This document shows, piece by piece, positions 18,190 through 27,454 of a stretch of 64,000 nt of DNA. Source of the stretch: CAZOOK01 sp964581385 (GTDB lineage Bacteria > Pseudomonadota > Gammaproteobacteria > Nevskiales > Nevskiaceae); assembly GCA_964581385.1 (NCBI GenBank), contig CAZOOK010000013.1, positions 62,001-126,000 on the forward strand, read 5' to 3'. The notes below the pieces were generated by a model that searched no databases, was not told the origin of the DNA, and saw only the letters and a program-made list of their open reading frames with translations. Made by a program: the position numbers and the translations under genes. Numbering within the stretch: position 1 is the stretch's first letter; each line of letters opens with the position of its first letter.

Positions 18190-18418
18190 TCCGCAGGGCG
18201 TTTCCGACAAGCCGGTTCAAAGCAGCGACAATCGCGCCCGTGCCGATCCCCGGCGCGCGGGTATCCATCGTCCGATGGCAGTGTCCAAACGCGGCGCAAG
18301 CGATGTGAGCCGAGCGAAATCCGAGTGTAATCAAAGTTTCTCAAATGCGTCCTGGACTCCGCTTTGCTCTCTTCGGGCTATGCTTGCTTAGTAAACCCGA
18401 GCCGATGGAGAGGATGGC

Positions 18419-19471
18419 GTGGAACTGAGAGCGATTGGCCGCACAGATATGAAGGTCAGCTGTGTCGGCTTGGGGGCCATGACTTTGGGCGGACAAACCG
18501 CCCAGCAAGACGCCTTGCGCATGTTGGACATGGCCTGGGACGCTGGCATCACGCTGTTCGACACGGCCGAAAACTATCCGACTCCGCTATCGGCGCAGAC
18601 ACAGGGACGCTCGGAGGAAATCCTGGGCAGCTGGATCGCAGCGCGCGGCCTGCGGGATCGTGTCGTTGTGGCCACCAAGGTGGCCGGCCCGGGAAATGCC
18701 GCTGGCGATATGAAGTATATCCGTGGCGATAACCGCCATCTCGATCGCGCTAACATCGCGACAGCGGTCGATGATAGTTTGCGACGGCTACGGACGGACT
18801 ACATCGATCTCTATCAGCTGCATTGGCCGGAACGGGCCATCACTACGCATGGGCGCTCGCGCTATTCCTACATTCCCGATGCACCAAACGTGGTTCCGAT
18901 CGAGGAAACGCTGACCGCGCTGGGTGATTTGGTGCAAGCCGGCAAGATCAGACAGGTGGGTGTCGCCAATGAGACACCGTGGGGCGTGATGCGCTATCTG
19001 GCCGCCGCTCGCCAACTTGGGCTGCCTCGTCCAGTCACGATTCAGAACGGATACAGCCTGCTTGATCGCTACTTCGAACTGGGACTTTCGGAAATCGCCA
19101 TGCGGGAAGAGGTCGGCCTGCTCGCCTATTCACCTCTGGCGGGCGGTCTGTTGACCGGAAAATACGGCACGGCGCCGCAAGCGATTCCCGGAAGCCGTTC
19201 GAGTCTGTCTCCAGGTTTCTCGGCGCGCTTTACTCCGAACAAGCTGAATGCGGTCGCCGCATATGTCGAGTTGGCCCGTCAGCATGGATTGGATCCAGTG
19301 CATATGGCGCTTGCCTTCGTCCGTCAGCAGCCGTTTACCACCTCGGTACTGATGGCGGCCAGCACACCAGCGCAGCTGGAGCGCAATCTGCACGGTGTCG
19401 ACGTCAGCTTGTCGAAGGAGCTGATCAGGCAGATCAACGCGATTCATGACGACCGTCCCAATCCCTCATGA
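18419..19471 (+). CDS. Aldo-keto reductase, Tas-like
   Basis: A 350-residue TIM-barrel aldo-keto reductase starting with GTG at 18419 (GGAGAGG upstream). The catalytic tetrad is visible: Asp in LFDTAENY, Tyr in AENYPTP, Lys in VATKVAG and His in YQLHWPE. The insertion PTPLSAQTQGRSEEILGSWI is typical of E. coli Tas and related NADP(H)-dependent reductases. The C-terminal ASTPAQLERNLHGVDVSLS binds the cofactor phosphate. It probably reduces aldehydes or ketones in the cytosol. It stands alone: non-coding DNA lies upstream and the next gene converges. Confidence 0.88.
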   Translation: MELRAIGRTDMKVSCVGLGAMTLGGQTAQQDALRMLDMAWDAGITLFDTAENYPTPLSAQTQGRSEEILGSWIAARGLRDRVVVATKVAGPGNAAGDMKYIRGDNRHLDRANIATAVDDSLRRLRTDYIDLYQLHWPERAITTHGRSRYSYIPDAPNVVPIEETLTALGDLVQAGKIRQVGVANETPWGVMRYLAAARQLGLPRPVTIQNGYSLLDRYFELGLSEIAMREEVGLLAYSPLAGGLLTGKYGTAPQAIPGSRSSLSPGFSARFTPNKLNAVAAYVELARQHGLDPVHMALAFVRQQPFTTSVLMAASTPAQLERNLHGVDVSLSKELIRQINAIHDDRPNPS

Positions 19472-19523
19472 GATGATCCGGCCCAATATCCTTCGGTTAT
19501 GGAGTCTGCCTCCACTTGTTCCA

Positions 19524-20834
19524 CTACGGACTGTAGCGCTGTCCCAGGATGGTCTCGGTCTGATTCGGGTAGTTACCTGCAGTTTCACCCCACAGTACGA
19601 TGAAATTCCCGTTCGGGTCCATGGCGGAAGGCACAGTGTAGCCCGGGCCGCCATTGCCCTGCTGGGTGACCTGGAAAGCGGCGGCGTCCATCGTTCCGTC
19701 AGCGTTGTAGCGGCGTCCCTGAATCGTACCCTGAGCGACGTCGCCCCAGGCGACGTTGCCCCAGATGACCGCGATTGAGCCTTTGCCATTGCTGGCCGCA
19801 GATTTGAGGTCCAGAGCTTCCGAATCCAACAGGCTCCCCGCGACCGTTTCGAGCGCCAGCGCCTGTCCCGTCGCGATGCCTGCGGACGAGAAACGCTGCA
19901 CGCGAATGGAAGAATCCGTGCTGATATAGGAGTAAACGATGCTGAAACTCCCGGCATCGTCGAGAACCACCGCCGAGTTGGTCAGCTCACAACCGCTTTC
20001 GAAGCCGCTCGGCGTGTAGACGTAGTACGAACAGTGGGCGGCCGTGATCTTGGTTCCCACCTTTGCACCTGCCGCCGAATAACGCTGCACGAGGATGTTA
20101 TTGGCACCCGTCGCAAACGTCTGCGTGCCGATAGCGGCGAAGCTGGCGGCTGCCACCGCGAAATCGCCGGAGGTCCGGTTCATCGAGATCGACGAGGACC
20201 CGCTGAAGATATAGCCGAAAGGCAGAACCGGCGTCTTGCTCTTCGCGGTCCCGTCGGCAGCGAAACGACGCAAACGGGTGAATGGATTGCTCCACAGCAC
20301 GGCGAAGTCGCCGCCGTCTGCCATCGCCACCGAGAGGGTGACAGTGTTGGCGTTCGAGGTGCAGCTGGTATCGACACAGGCGGCAGCACCGCGCGGGGTG
20401 CCGTTGGCGGAATACAAGCGCATCATGGGCGACATGATCCCGCCGGACTGAGCGCTGCGCCCCTCGCGCCACACCACGACGAAGTTGTTCTGCGCATCGA
20501 CCGCCACGGCCGGATTGTCGCTGGCGACAGTGGGATCGCTAACCTCGATTTCCGCACCCAGCGCTGCACCGTTGGCCGCGAAGCGTCCGACGTAGATCTT
20601 TGTCACGCCTTGATTGGAAGGATCCTTCGCCCAGGTGGCGAGGAAGCTTCCATCGCTGCCATAGGCCACTGCCCCCAGCTGGTTCGGGGTGAACGAGTTC
20701 GTGGCGCTGTCGATGGTGATCGGAGTGCCAACTGCCACCGGGCCGGCCGCATGGCTGACGCAAGGCAACATCAGTCCTGCCGAGGCCACCGCGAGCGCAG
20801 AGGCTTTCGCCCGTCTAAAAATAGTGAATGACAT
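19524..20834 (-). CDS. Exported repeat (propeller-like) protein
   Basis: A 436-residue protein with a signal peptide (MSFTIFRRAKASALAVASAGLMLPCVSHAAG). Its repeats are spaced about 50-60 residues apart, of the type AVDAQNNFVVVWREGR...RLYSANGTPRGAA, SMNRTSGDFAVAAAS...VQRYSAAGAKVG, AMDPNGNFIVLWGE...GQRYSP. This D-x-x-G-x-F-x-V-x-W pattern is found in exported proteins thought to form beta-propellers; no enzymatic motif is visible. The ATG at 20834 has GAGGAGAAAG before it. A role in adhesion or surface binding is possible, but nothing in the sequence proves it. Confidence 0.65.
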   Translation of the reverse strand: MSFTIFRRAKASALAVASAGLMLPCVSHAAGPVAVGTPITIDSATNSFTPNQLGAVAYGSDGSFLATWAKDPSNQGVTKIYVGRFAANGAALGAEIEVSDPTVASDNPAVAVDAQNNFVVVWREGRSAQSGGIMSPMMRLYSANGTPRGAAACVDTSCTSNANTVTLSVAMADGGDFAVLWSNPFTRLRRFAADGTAKSKTPVLPFGYIFSGSSSISMNRTSGDFAVAAASFAAIGTQTFATGANNILVQRYSAAGAKVGTKITAAHCSYYVYTPSGFESGCELTNSAVVLDDAGSFSIVYSYISTDSSIRVQRFSSAGIATGQALALETVAGSLLDSEALDLKSAASNGKGSIAVIWGNVAWGDVAQGTIQGRRYNADGTMDAAAFQVTQQGNGGPGYTVPSAMDPNGNFIVLWGETAGNYPNQTETILGQRYSP

Positions 20835-21347
20835 TGCTTTCTCCTCGTCCAACAGTCTTAAGTGTCGCACCAGGGGTAAGGCGATGTCTGTGAACAGCGT
20901 CACACTTGAAGGGCGACTTTCACTACGGAAGAGACATCAAGAACTCAAGCGTGGGGGCTGCTACGGATGGCAACAGCAACGTTTACGCTGTGAACGCAGC
21001 CAATAGCGCGAGCAGCTCGGAATAGCCGCGCAAGCAGCGTATTCTGACTTCCGAAAGCATAATCGTTTACTTGGCCGCGGTGGTGTCTGCGTATGGGCGG
21101 ATCAATGATTCGTTCTGCTCGAGCTCACGCAGCCCGCGTATCCCGGCTTTCGCGGATTACCCACCACCCCTCCTCCCGTGTCGCTTCAGGACAGATGGAA
21201 GGACTCTGCCCTACATCCCGCTGTACGCGCGGTGATAAATGGAGTCCGAGCCCGGTTCCGTTCATTTTCACTTTCGGTTATTGCGCCCTACAATTGCGGA
21301 CCATCTCCGCTGTTCGTCCAAGTTATAACGTCATTGAGGAATCGCAA
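20835..21347. other. Intergenic region, no supported gene
   Basis: 513 bp between divergent genes. It should hold the promoters of the exported repeat protein and of the PQQ-like propeller gene. No RNA gene, repeat or convincing coding frame is seen; the open frame that runs into 21348 lacks a start with a ribosome site before that ATG. Confidence 0.5.
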
Positions 21348-22514
21348 ATGGACGTGTTAAAAGCCCTGCTTGCCGCACTCGGAGTCACGTTTATAAACGC
21401 CGCTGGAGCACAGGATATTTACCGGCCCGATCCGCCGGCTTCCCACCAACGGATCGATGCAGCGCACACGAATGCCATCACTTTTCGTGAACCGCTTCGC
21501 TTCCCTCTTCGTCGTGCCTGGACACACGAATTCCAGTCATTGACCTCGTACCCCCTTATTGTGGATGGGCGAGTATTCATACTGGACCAGACAGATATCT
21601 ACGCGCTCGATGCGAGAACGGGCCGCTCTGTGTGGGGACCGGTACCATTGGCCGCTGGAGCGGCCGGCGTCGTTACTTCAGCGGATCTTGTCTACGACGA
21701 TGGCACTCTGTTTGTTCTTAGTGCTGATATTTCCGATGTGAAAGGGCATCTGCAGGCTTTAAGGGCGTCCAATGGCAAGCAGCTTTGGGAAACAACCATA
21801 GCTGACGATTTCTTCAGCTATTCGTCGCCCGTTGCTGCTAATGGCATGGTTTTCATTCATGGCGTAGGTCTTTCGTACGACCTTACTGCAGTAGATCAAA
21901 AGACCGGCAATGTCATCTGGAGTACAGTTGTTGATGGGGGCGGGCCTGCGCTCTCGCCGGATATTCTATTTGTTGGTTATGTCTGCGGTGCGGCAACAGC
22001 CTTTTCTCCCGCGTCCGGCTCGAAGCTGTGGCAGACCACCGGTACCTGTAGCGGTGGCGACGCTGATGAACCGTCATATATGGATGGTCACTTTTACGCT
22101 ATGAGCGGACTTCCAACAGGAGGTGTCATTTACGACTACGACCAGTTTACAGGCGCAATTCTGGGGCAGTTCAGTGCTTCCGCGCCGCCTGCGTTGAGTA
22201 ATGGCACAGGTATGATTCTGACTTTGTCCGGCACATTACAAAATATCGATCTGTCCACGATGGTGTCTCGCTGGACCTTTGGCGTAAAACGAGGACTGGG
22301 TTTCGCAACGGTCCCTCTTATCGTTAACGACAAGTATGTCTTTGCAGCTACAGGGGATGCCGAAATCTATGCCCTTGATCTGTCCACGGGCTCACAGCTC
22401 TGGAAAGATCATGTACGCTTCGGTCCCATTGGCGGGGCTTATTCACCTGTCGCGGCGGCGGGTTTAGTGCTCTTTAACGCAGGCGGCAGGCTCGTTGCGT
22501 ATCGTTCGAGGTAG
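21348..22514 (+). CDS. Exported PQQ-like beta-propeller protein
   Basis: A 388-residue protein with an N-terminal signal (MDVLKALLAALGVTFINAAGAQDIY). Its repeats resemble PQQ-enzyme/BamB blades: VFILDQTDIYALDARTGRSVWGP, GHLQALRASNGKQLWETT, LTAVDQKTGNVIWSTV, ATAFSPASGSKLWQTT, AEIYALDLSTGSQLWKDH. The A-x-D-x-x-T-G-x-x-x-W signature is clear. No quinoprotein catalytic residues or cysteine ring are evident, so it is probably a structural or binding propeller and not a dehydrogenase. The start has GAGGAA seven bases upstream. It is divergent from the exported repeat gene at 19524-20834. Confidence 0.75.
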   Translation: MDVLKALLAALGVTFINAAGAQDIYRPDPPASHQRIDAAHTNAITFREPLRFPLRRAWTHEFQSLTSYPLIVDGRVFILDQTDIYALDARTGRSVWGPVPLAAGAAGVVTSADLVYDDGTLFVLSADISDVKGHLQALRASNGKQLWETTIADDFFSYSSPVAANGMVFIHGVGLSYDLTAVDQKTGNVIWSTVVDGGGPALSPDILFVGYVCGAATAFSPASGSKLWQTTGTCSGGDADEPSYMDGHFYAMSGLPTGGVIYDYDQFTGAILGQFSASAPPALSNGTGMILTLSGTLQNIDLSTMVSRWTFGVKRGLGFATVPLIVNDKYVFAATGDAEIYALDLSTGSQLWKDHVRFGPIGGAYSPVAAAGLVLFNAGGRLVAYRSR

Positions 22515-22955
22515 TGACGAGAGGCGTGGGGCGCGATAAGAGAGGTTGCACACCTCGCCGACGTACTCGCCGATCTTCCTCGCGCGATTGCTTGTCCAAT
22601 TTACCTGCAACCGATTACCGCTCAGTTGCCTGGACGACGTCGCTCGAATCGTCAGGCACTACACCCAATCCGTGCTGATAATTCAGTGACTTTCGGGGGG
22701 ATAGGTCAGAGTCTGACTCTATTTTTACTATTTTTATTTGTTCCCTATTTGTTCCGGACCCCATTTGTTCCTGGTGGCGTGAGTAGCTCAGAACCGTAGA
22801 TTCTATGAGCCAACCGGTGTGGGTTGGTGCTGAGCGCAGCGAAGCCCGACATCTGCGGTAATCAGGAGAGACATGCGGCGCAATGTATTGCGGTTATTGC
22901 GCGTTACACGAGTTCGTCGGCATATTCCAATTCTGTTGTCAGCGGATGTCGAGTC
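22515..22955. other. Non-coding region with REP-like and repeat remnants
   Basis: 441 bp without a gene. At about 22703-22725 is AGAGTCTGACTCT, a small palindrome within a phrase often seen at the edges of RAYT/IS200-type elements. Three copies of a TTTGTTCC motif follow (22737-22776). At about 22812-22851 is a REP-like phrase (GCTGAGCGCAGCGAAGCCC) related to the GAGCGCAGCGAA core of the REP at 32466. These look like debris of REP/RAYT activity. Confidence 0.4.
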
Positions 22956-23288
22956 ATGAAACGAGAAGACGAGATTCATAGATCGTTTTGTGCGGCGTAC
23001 TCAGAGGCGGTACTTCGCTATGTGCGAGAAGGCATCAACGGTGACGTCGTGTTCGACGTCAACACCCAACGCTTCCAAGCCAAGCCGGTTGGCGCGGGTG
23101 TTGCGCCTGCGCACTGCGAATGGTGGGTCGGCAACGACTGGCAGTCGTTTGTTGGTCCGCTCACCTGCCGGACAGATGCGAAACATCCTCGGTTCTCTGA
23201 AAAAGCCCTGAGCAACGAAGTTATCTTTGCGTTGGCGAAGTCCCCAACAGGGAAGCGTATGAGCCGGATACTGGCCGGACTCGATTAA
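22956..23288 (+). CDS. Small hypothetical protein (110 aa)
   Basis: Starting MKREDEIHRSFCAAYSEAVLRYVREGINGDVVFD at 22956, this 110-residue protein has a mixed alpha/beta composition and several Trp/Cys residues (CEWWVGNDWQSFVGPLTCRTD). I do not recognise it. The ribosome site is weak. An in-frame upstream extension to 22824 would run through the REP-like DNA and is not supported. It is surrounded by non-coding DNA and converges with the cytochrome c gene. Confidence 0.4.
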   Translation: MKREDEIHRSFCAAYSEAVLRYVREGINGDVVFDVNTQRFQAKPVGAGVAPAHCEWWVGNDWQSFVGPLTCRTDAKHPRFSEKALSNEVIFALAKSPTGKRMSRILAGLD

Positions 23289-23424
23289 GGCTGGCAGTTC
23301 CGTTGTTCATAACGTCCGCACTCGGACTGGAAGTAGTATTCGTTGCTGGCCAAGCTCGATGGAGCGCCGACCGCGCTGCCTGCGAAGAAGTAGCAAACCA
23401 ATACATTCAGGCCGTCGTCAACAA

Positions 23425-26103
23425 CTACTCTCCGCTGTAGTCATCGATCGTCTGTGCACGCAGAAAGCTGATGACCTGATTCTGCTGCGAGGGCGACAAG
23501 GCCGCGAAGGCGGCGCTCGACGCGACCGCTTCCGAGTAACCAGCATCGGTTTGCACGGCAAGATCGAAGCGCAGCGCAGCCGATTGCGGATTGTCGAACT
23601 GCAGCAGGAAGGTCTTGCTCGCACCGGCAGGCAGGCGCTCGGTCAAGCTCCAGAATGCACCCTGCCGCCGGCTGCCCCAGGTCGTGGGCGTGGCGTTCGC
23701 TGCGCTTGCTTCCTTCGGCAAGGCGCCGGTCACGATCAGGCGCAGCGGTGCTTCGGCGCTCGCTTCGATTACCTGCCCGCTGACGTTGCGCATGGTCACT
23801 GCGATTTCACTCATACGCCGTCCCTGCACGCGACGATTGGTCTGCGCGCCGCGACGGATGCTGACGCCGTTGAAGGTGACGCCGGTATGCGCTTCGATCG
23901 CGGTCAGCAGATCGGGTGCGCTGCCGTCGCGAAGATAGGGTGCGGTGGATGCGGCATCCCATAGCTCAGCGGTCTTGAGCCGCGAGGTGCCGCTGCCGGT
24001 GTCGGCCGAGCCCATGTTGTGTACTTTGAGGTCGCCGTACATGTGCAAGCCGATCTGGCCCACCGACTGCGCCAGACCATCGGCGACGTCGTCCTGATCG
24101 GCAGTCTGTACTGGCAGCGTGATCGGGAAGACCGAGGCGGTTTGCGGATTGCCGAGCTGATAGACATTGCTCTTCAAGGGCATGAAAACGGTGTGGCAGG
24201 ACGCGCAGCCGGCACCCCCTGCCGCCGTCGAGGTGCGGAACAGTTTCTTGCCGGCCCGCACGTCTGCATCGCTGATGCCGATGCGCGATTCCGCGTCCGC
24301 CGACGCCGCGTGCGGGAGATCGAAGGTCAGCAGATACGCCGTCATGGCTGTCACTTCACCGGCGCTCATCTCGTTCGCAACGCCGTCGTGATCCTTGTCC
24401 GTGGTTGCGTCTACGCCACTGGCACTTCCTGCCACGAATTCGGTGGTCTGAATTCCGAAGTGCAGGTTGGCCGCTCCATTGATCGCCGAGCGCAGGTCGG
24501 TGATGATGCCGGTGCCGCCGAACGGGCCTGGCTTCACCAATCCGGTCACACCCGCAGCCAGCAGCTGCTGGTACAGAAGTTCTTCCGGACCATCACCCCA
24601 GATCGAAGCCGGATTGATCACCGCATTGGGCTTGAGGGAGTTGGGGCTGGGCAAGTTGAAGCGATTGCGACCGGCACCGCCAACCATCGGCAGCGAATGG
24701 CAGGACAGGCAACCCACGACGTCCTTCGGGTCGGCACCTTGCGGTGTCTGCCAGACGCGCTCGAACAGCGCCTGTCCGACCAGGCTCAGGCGTTCTTGAT
24801 AACTGTGACCTCCATTGGGTGCCCATTCCGGAGCGAGCAAGCCCGCGCTGATCAGCTGAGCGAAATTGGCTTCGATCGCCGGCGGCAGCTTCGGCGTGCC
24901 GCCCGCATGCGCATTGTCCAGGTCCGCCTGCTCGAAACGCACCGCAGGCCCGGCCGAGTTCGGGCCGGAGCTGAGCAGTTGCAGCGGATTGCTCAGGATC
25001 AGCGGTATGACATTGCCGACGTCGCCATTGGCCACCAGCGGGAAGTTGCTGTTGTTGACCGGCGGTATGGGAAATCCTCCAGCGGCAGTGATCTGCGTGA
25101 TGGCGAATTCCTGCAGCGGGCTGGTGGCGGTCGCCGCGCGCGCGAAGGGAAATTTGCTTGCATCGAATTTGCCGCTGGCATCGGTCAGTAACGAAAACGG
25201 ATCGACGAAGGTCACGGGCGTGCCGCCGATCGCGATCACCGGCGCGTTGACTCGAATCTGCGCCGAGCTGCGCGGGAATCTGCGGCTTGTCACATCCGTT
25301 TCGGATTGGATACGCGTGATGTCGAAGCCGTTGGGCACTTGCACCGATACGATGTCGTAGATCGGGCTGTAGAACGATTGTCCCGGCACATGCGACGCCA
25401 CCAGATAGGGCGCGCCCAGTACCTGGCCGCTCGCATTGGTGAAGCGGAACATGATCTGCGCGGGGAACGGGCCGTCGTCGACTTCGTAGGGCACCAGCGA
25501 GATCAGCTGGCTGTTGGCGTACACCTGGATCGGCTGCGGTGATAGCGCATCACTCACGCTGCCGTTCGGTACCACCGGTCCATTGAAGTAGATGTTGGTC
25601 TGATAGTCCTTCACCACGAGCAAAGACGTGCCGATCTTAGAAGCGGCGTCGATGCGCGTGGCGGGATTGCCGGGATCATAGCTGCCATCGACAAGCAAAG
25701 CATGCACATCCCAGTTCGCGCTGAACATCCGCGCAGACAAATCGGTCGTACCGCTGACCGCACCGTAAGGCGTCGTCTCGACGACCGGCGGTTGATTGAT
25801 GCGTGCGCCGGTACTGGCGTTGAATAACACCCAAAGATCGGCGTGACGATCGCCATCGGCTTGATTCTGGCCGTTCACTCTCGGCGGGAACGCCATGGTC
25901 AGCGCTTCACCGTTGCCCGCAGCGGCAACTCCCACCAACTCCACCGCGCCGGACGGGATCGGCTCCAGGCGCGGATCCCCCGCTGGCGGCGCGCTGACTT
26001 GCGGCAGTGCGGGGGATGGAGCGGCTTGGGCGATGCTCGATAGGAAACTGAGGGCAGCCACGTACGAGAAACGTACGCAAGCCCGTTTACGGAACAGGTT
26101 CAT
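23425..26103 (-). CDS. Large di-heme cytochrome c protein
   Basis: An 892-residue exported protein: signal peptide MNLFRKRACVRFSYVAALSFLSSIAQAA, then about 430 residues with no recognised domain, then two c-type heme sites, CLSCH (465-469) and CASCH (633-637). Between them, DKDHDGVANE resembles a calcium loop. The second heme region (GKKLFRTSTAAGGAGCASCHTVFMPL) followed by LKTAELWDAASTAPYLRDGSAPDLLTAIEAH is the pattern of di-heme peroxidase/MauG-like proteins (COG3488-type), in which PYLRDGS precedes the distal ligand region. The ATG at 26103 has GGGAGGC upstream. It is periplasmic or surface-exposed; peroxidase or thiol-oxidase activity is inferred only. The C-terminus (ALSPSQQNQVISFLRAQ) is the usual end of such proteins. 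Confidence 0.8.
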   Translation of the reverse strand: MNLFRKRACVRFSYVAALSFLSSIAQAAPSPALPQVSAPPAGDPRLEPIPSGAVELVGVAAAGNGEALTMAFPPRVNGQNQADGDRHADLWVLFNASTGARINQPPVVETTPYGAVSGTTDLSARMFSANWDVHALLVDGSYDPGNPATRIDAASKIGTSLLVVKDYQTNIYFNGPVVPNGSVSDALSPQPIQVYANSQLISLVPYEVDDGPFPAQIMFRFTNASGQVLGAPYLVASHVPGQSFYSPIYDIVSVQVPNGFDITRIQSETDVTSRRFPRSSAQIRVNAPVIAIGGTPVTFVDPFSLLTDASGKFDASKFPFARAATATSPLQEFAITQITAAGGFPIPPVNNSNFPLVANGDVGNVIPLILSNPLQLLSSGPNSAGPAVRFEQADLDNAHAGGTPKLPPAIEANFAQLISAGLLAPEWAPNGGHSYQERLSLVGQALFERVWQTPQGADPKDVVGCLSCHSLPMVGGAGRNRFNLPSPNSLKPNAVINPASIWGDGPEELLYQQLLAAGVTGLVKPGPFGGTGIITDLRSAINGAANLHFGIQTTEFVAGSASGVDATTDKDHDGVANEMSAGEVTAMTAYLLTFDLPHAASADAESRIGISDADVRAGKKLFRTSTAAGGAGCASCHTVFMPLKSNVYQLGNPQTASVFPITLPVQTADQDDVADGLAQSVGQIGLHMYGDLKVHNMGSADTGSGTSRLKTAELWDAASTAPYLRDGSAPDLLTAIEAHTGVTFNGVSIRRGAQTNRRVQGRRMSEIAVTMRNVSGQVIEASAEAPLRLIVTGALPKEASAANATPTTWGSRRQGAFWSLTERLPAGASKTFLLQFDNPQSAALRFDLAVQTDAGYSEAVASSAAFAALSPSQQNQVISFLRAQTIDDYSGE

Positions 26104-26317
26104 GACTGCCTCCCATCGCACAGGTTTTCGTTAGGATTCTGTTCGTGAGTATCTTTTTCGAGCGTTATGGTTGTATCGCGCGGAATTCGGGACGGGGTGC
26201 CGTGCTTGGGTGCTAGTCGTTGTGGGATGGCCCGCGTCTTGCGCCATGTCAGAATGCTGCATTGCGACGCCCAACAAACAAGATTGCCAAATCCAAATCA
26301 AAGCCAGAGTACGCGCC

Positions 26318-26788
26318 ATGTCAGCCACACCAAACGCCAAGCAGCAGTTCATGATTACCCGGGACGTTCGCGCCAGTGCGGAGCGCGTCTTCGACGCTCT
26401 CACCTCACCTGAGGGCATGACGGCCTGGGCGCTTGGCTCTCCCTCCGCTTCGTGGGAGCACGCGAAGGGGAGCAAAAGCCCGGATGTGGGGTCGGTGCGC
26501 GTTTTCGGCGTTGGCGCTTCGGACGTGCGGGAGCGCATCGTCTACTGGGAAGCCAATCGTCAGCTCAACTACCGGATTGAACCGCCATCTCCATTCGAGA
26601 AAGTGGTGACGAACTACGAAGCGGTGACGGCGGTGACTCCGACCGGCCCATCAAGTTGCCGGCTGACATGGTCGGCTCACTACGACACGCCAGGTATGCA
26701 AGCCGTCTTGGCGCCGGTTGTTCGTTTGGGGCTGCGCGCGGTGATCGGGGCGATGGCGAAGCGTTTGGCCAGGTTCGCCGAGCGATAG
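26318..26788 (+). CDS. SRPBCC-fold (polyketide cyclase/START-like) protein
   Basis: A 156-residue protein starting MSATPNAKQQFMITRDVRASAERVFDALTSPEGMTAWALG. This is the N-terminal strand-helix signature of SRPBCC (Bet v1-like) proteins. The hydrophobic pocket region continues with GASDVRERIVYWEANRQLNYRIEPPSPFEKVV and CRLTWSAHYDTPGMQAVLAPVVRLGLR, and a C-terminal helix closes it (AVIGAMAKRLARFAE). Such proteins bind or process small hydrophobic ligands in the cytosol. The ribosome site is weak, and upstream in-frame ATGs have no better one. It is divergent from the cytochrome gene. Confidence 0.75.
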   Translation: MSATPNAKQQFMITRDVRASAERVFDALTSPEGMTAWALGSPSASWEHAKGSKSPDVGSVRVFGVGASDVRERIVYWEANRQLNYRIEPPSPFEKVVTNYEAVTAVTPTGPSSCRLTWSAHYDTPGMQAVLAPVVRLGLRAVIGAMAKRLARFAER

Positions 26789-26873
26789 CAGCGTAGCTAT
26801 TGTTGGGATTTCGAGTGTTGGTTATTGTGACTTTGTCGCGAATGGCGGGATGATTCCCGCCCCGCGCCTTAGG

Positions 26874-27179
26874 CTAACCACCGGCAGCGCGGACCAGGTC
26901 GATGCCCCGGCGAAGCAGATCGTTGGCGAGTTCGTCTGGGTTTTTCTTGGCGGTCTTGGCCTGCGCAGTCAGAAAAGCTATCACGTCGCGGTCTACGAAG
27001 ACCGGCTTGAGCGCGGTCTGTCCACCAGTGAAGAAGCGCCCACGCACAGCGCCGGACCAATCGCGGATTGTGGGAAGATCGGAAATATCGATCTGCCTTC
27101 GCGGGCGCTTCTCCGAACCTTTTGGGATTCGCTTTGCGGCGAGTTTCCGCGGTGAAGATTTCTTAGGTGCTTTGCTCAT
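26874..27179 (-). CDS. Orphan RHH (BrnA-like) antitoxin-like protein, copy 1
   Basis: A 101-residue protein, MSKAPKKSSPRKLAAKRIPKG... with a basic N-terminus, then RQIDISDLPTIRDWSGAVRGRF, then FVDRDVIAFLTAQAKTAKKNPDELANDLLRRGIDLVRA. The last part has the strand-helix-helix layout of ribbon-helix-helix DNA-binding antitoxins (BrnA/CopG type), and DxSDLPxIRDW recalls the linker of BrnA. No toxin frame is adjacent on either side, so it is an orphan or acts alone as a DNA-binding protein. A second copy, about 88 percent alike by eye at the nucleotide level and lacking the first codons, lies at 32191-32502. The start is chosen at the ATG that gives the basic leader; the ribosome site is weak. Confidence 0.55.
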   Translation of the reverse strand: MSKAPKKSSPRKLAAKRIPKGSEKRPRRQIDISDLPTIRDWSGAVRGRFFTGGQTALKPVFVDRDVIAFLTAQAKTAKKNPDELANDLLRRGIDLVRAAGG

Positions 27180-27454
27180 AATGTTCGCGTTCGACGGGAT
27201 GCTTTCGGGTATGCACTCCAACTCCATTCGTTCCGCTCTAAACACCAGTATGGAAACTCTAATGCGACCATTAAAAAAATATGATGCAGTGCGACGCGGC
27301 CACATAATTAATCAATGCTGATTGACGTACTGTGGTCTGCTTGGGGATTAATTCTGATTGCTTTGCACGGCTTTATGCTGGAGCAGAGTGCGGCTTTGCA
27401 ATTCTTCGCGTGGTAGCTTGCAATCCAAATTGAACTAGCTAAAGGGAGCGTAAA

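Noticed and set aside
22770..22840. Possible tRNA (GTAGCTCAG phrase)
   Set aside because: No acceptor stem, anticodon arm or T-loop can be folded around it.
26171..26317. Upstream extension of the SRPBCC protein
   Set aside because: Cys-rich run with no similarity to the family start; the usual SRPBCC N-terminus begins soon after 26318.
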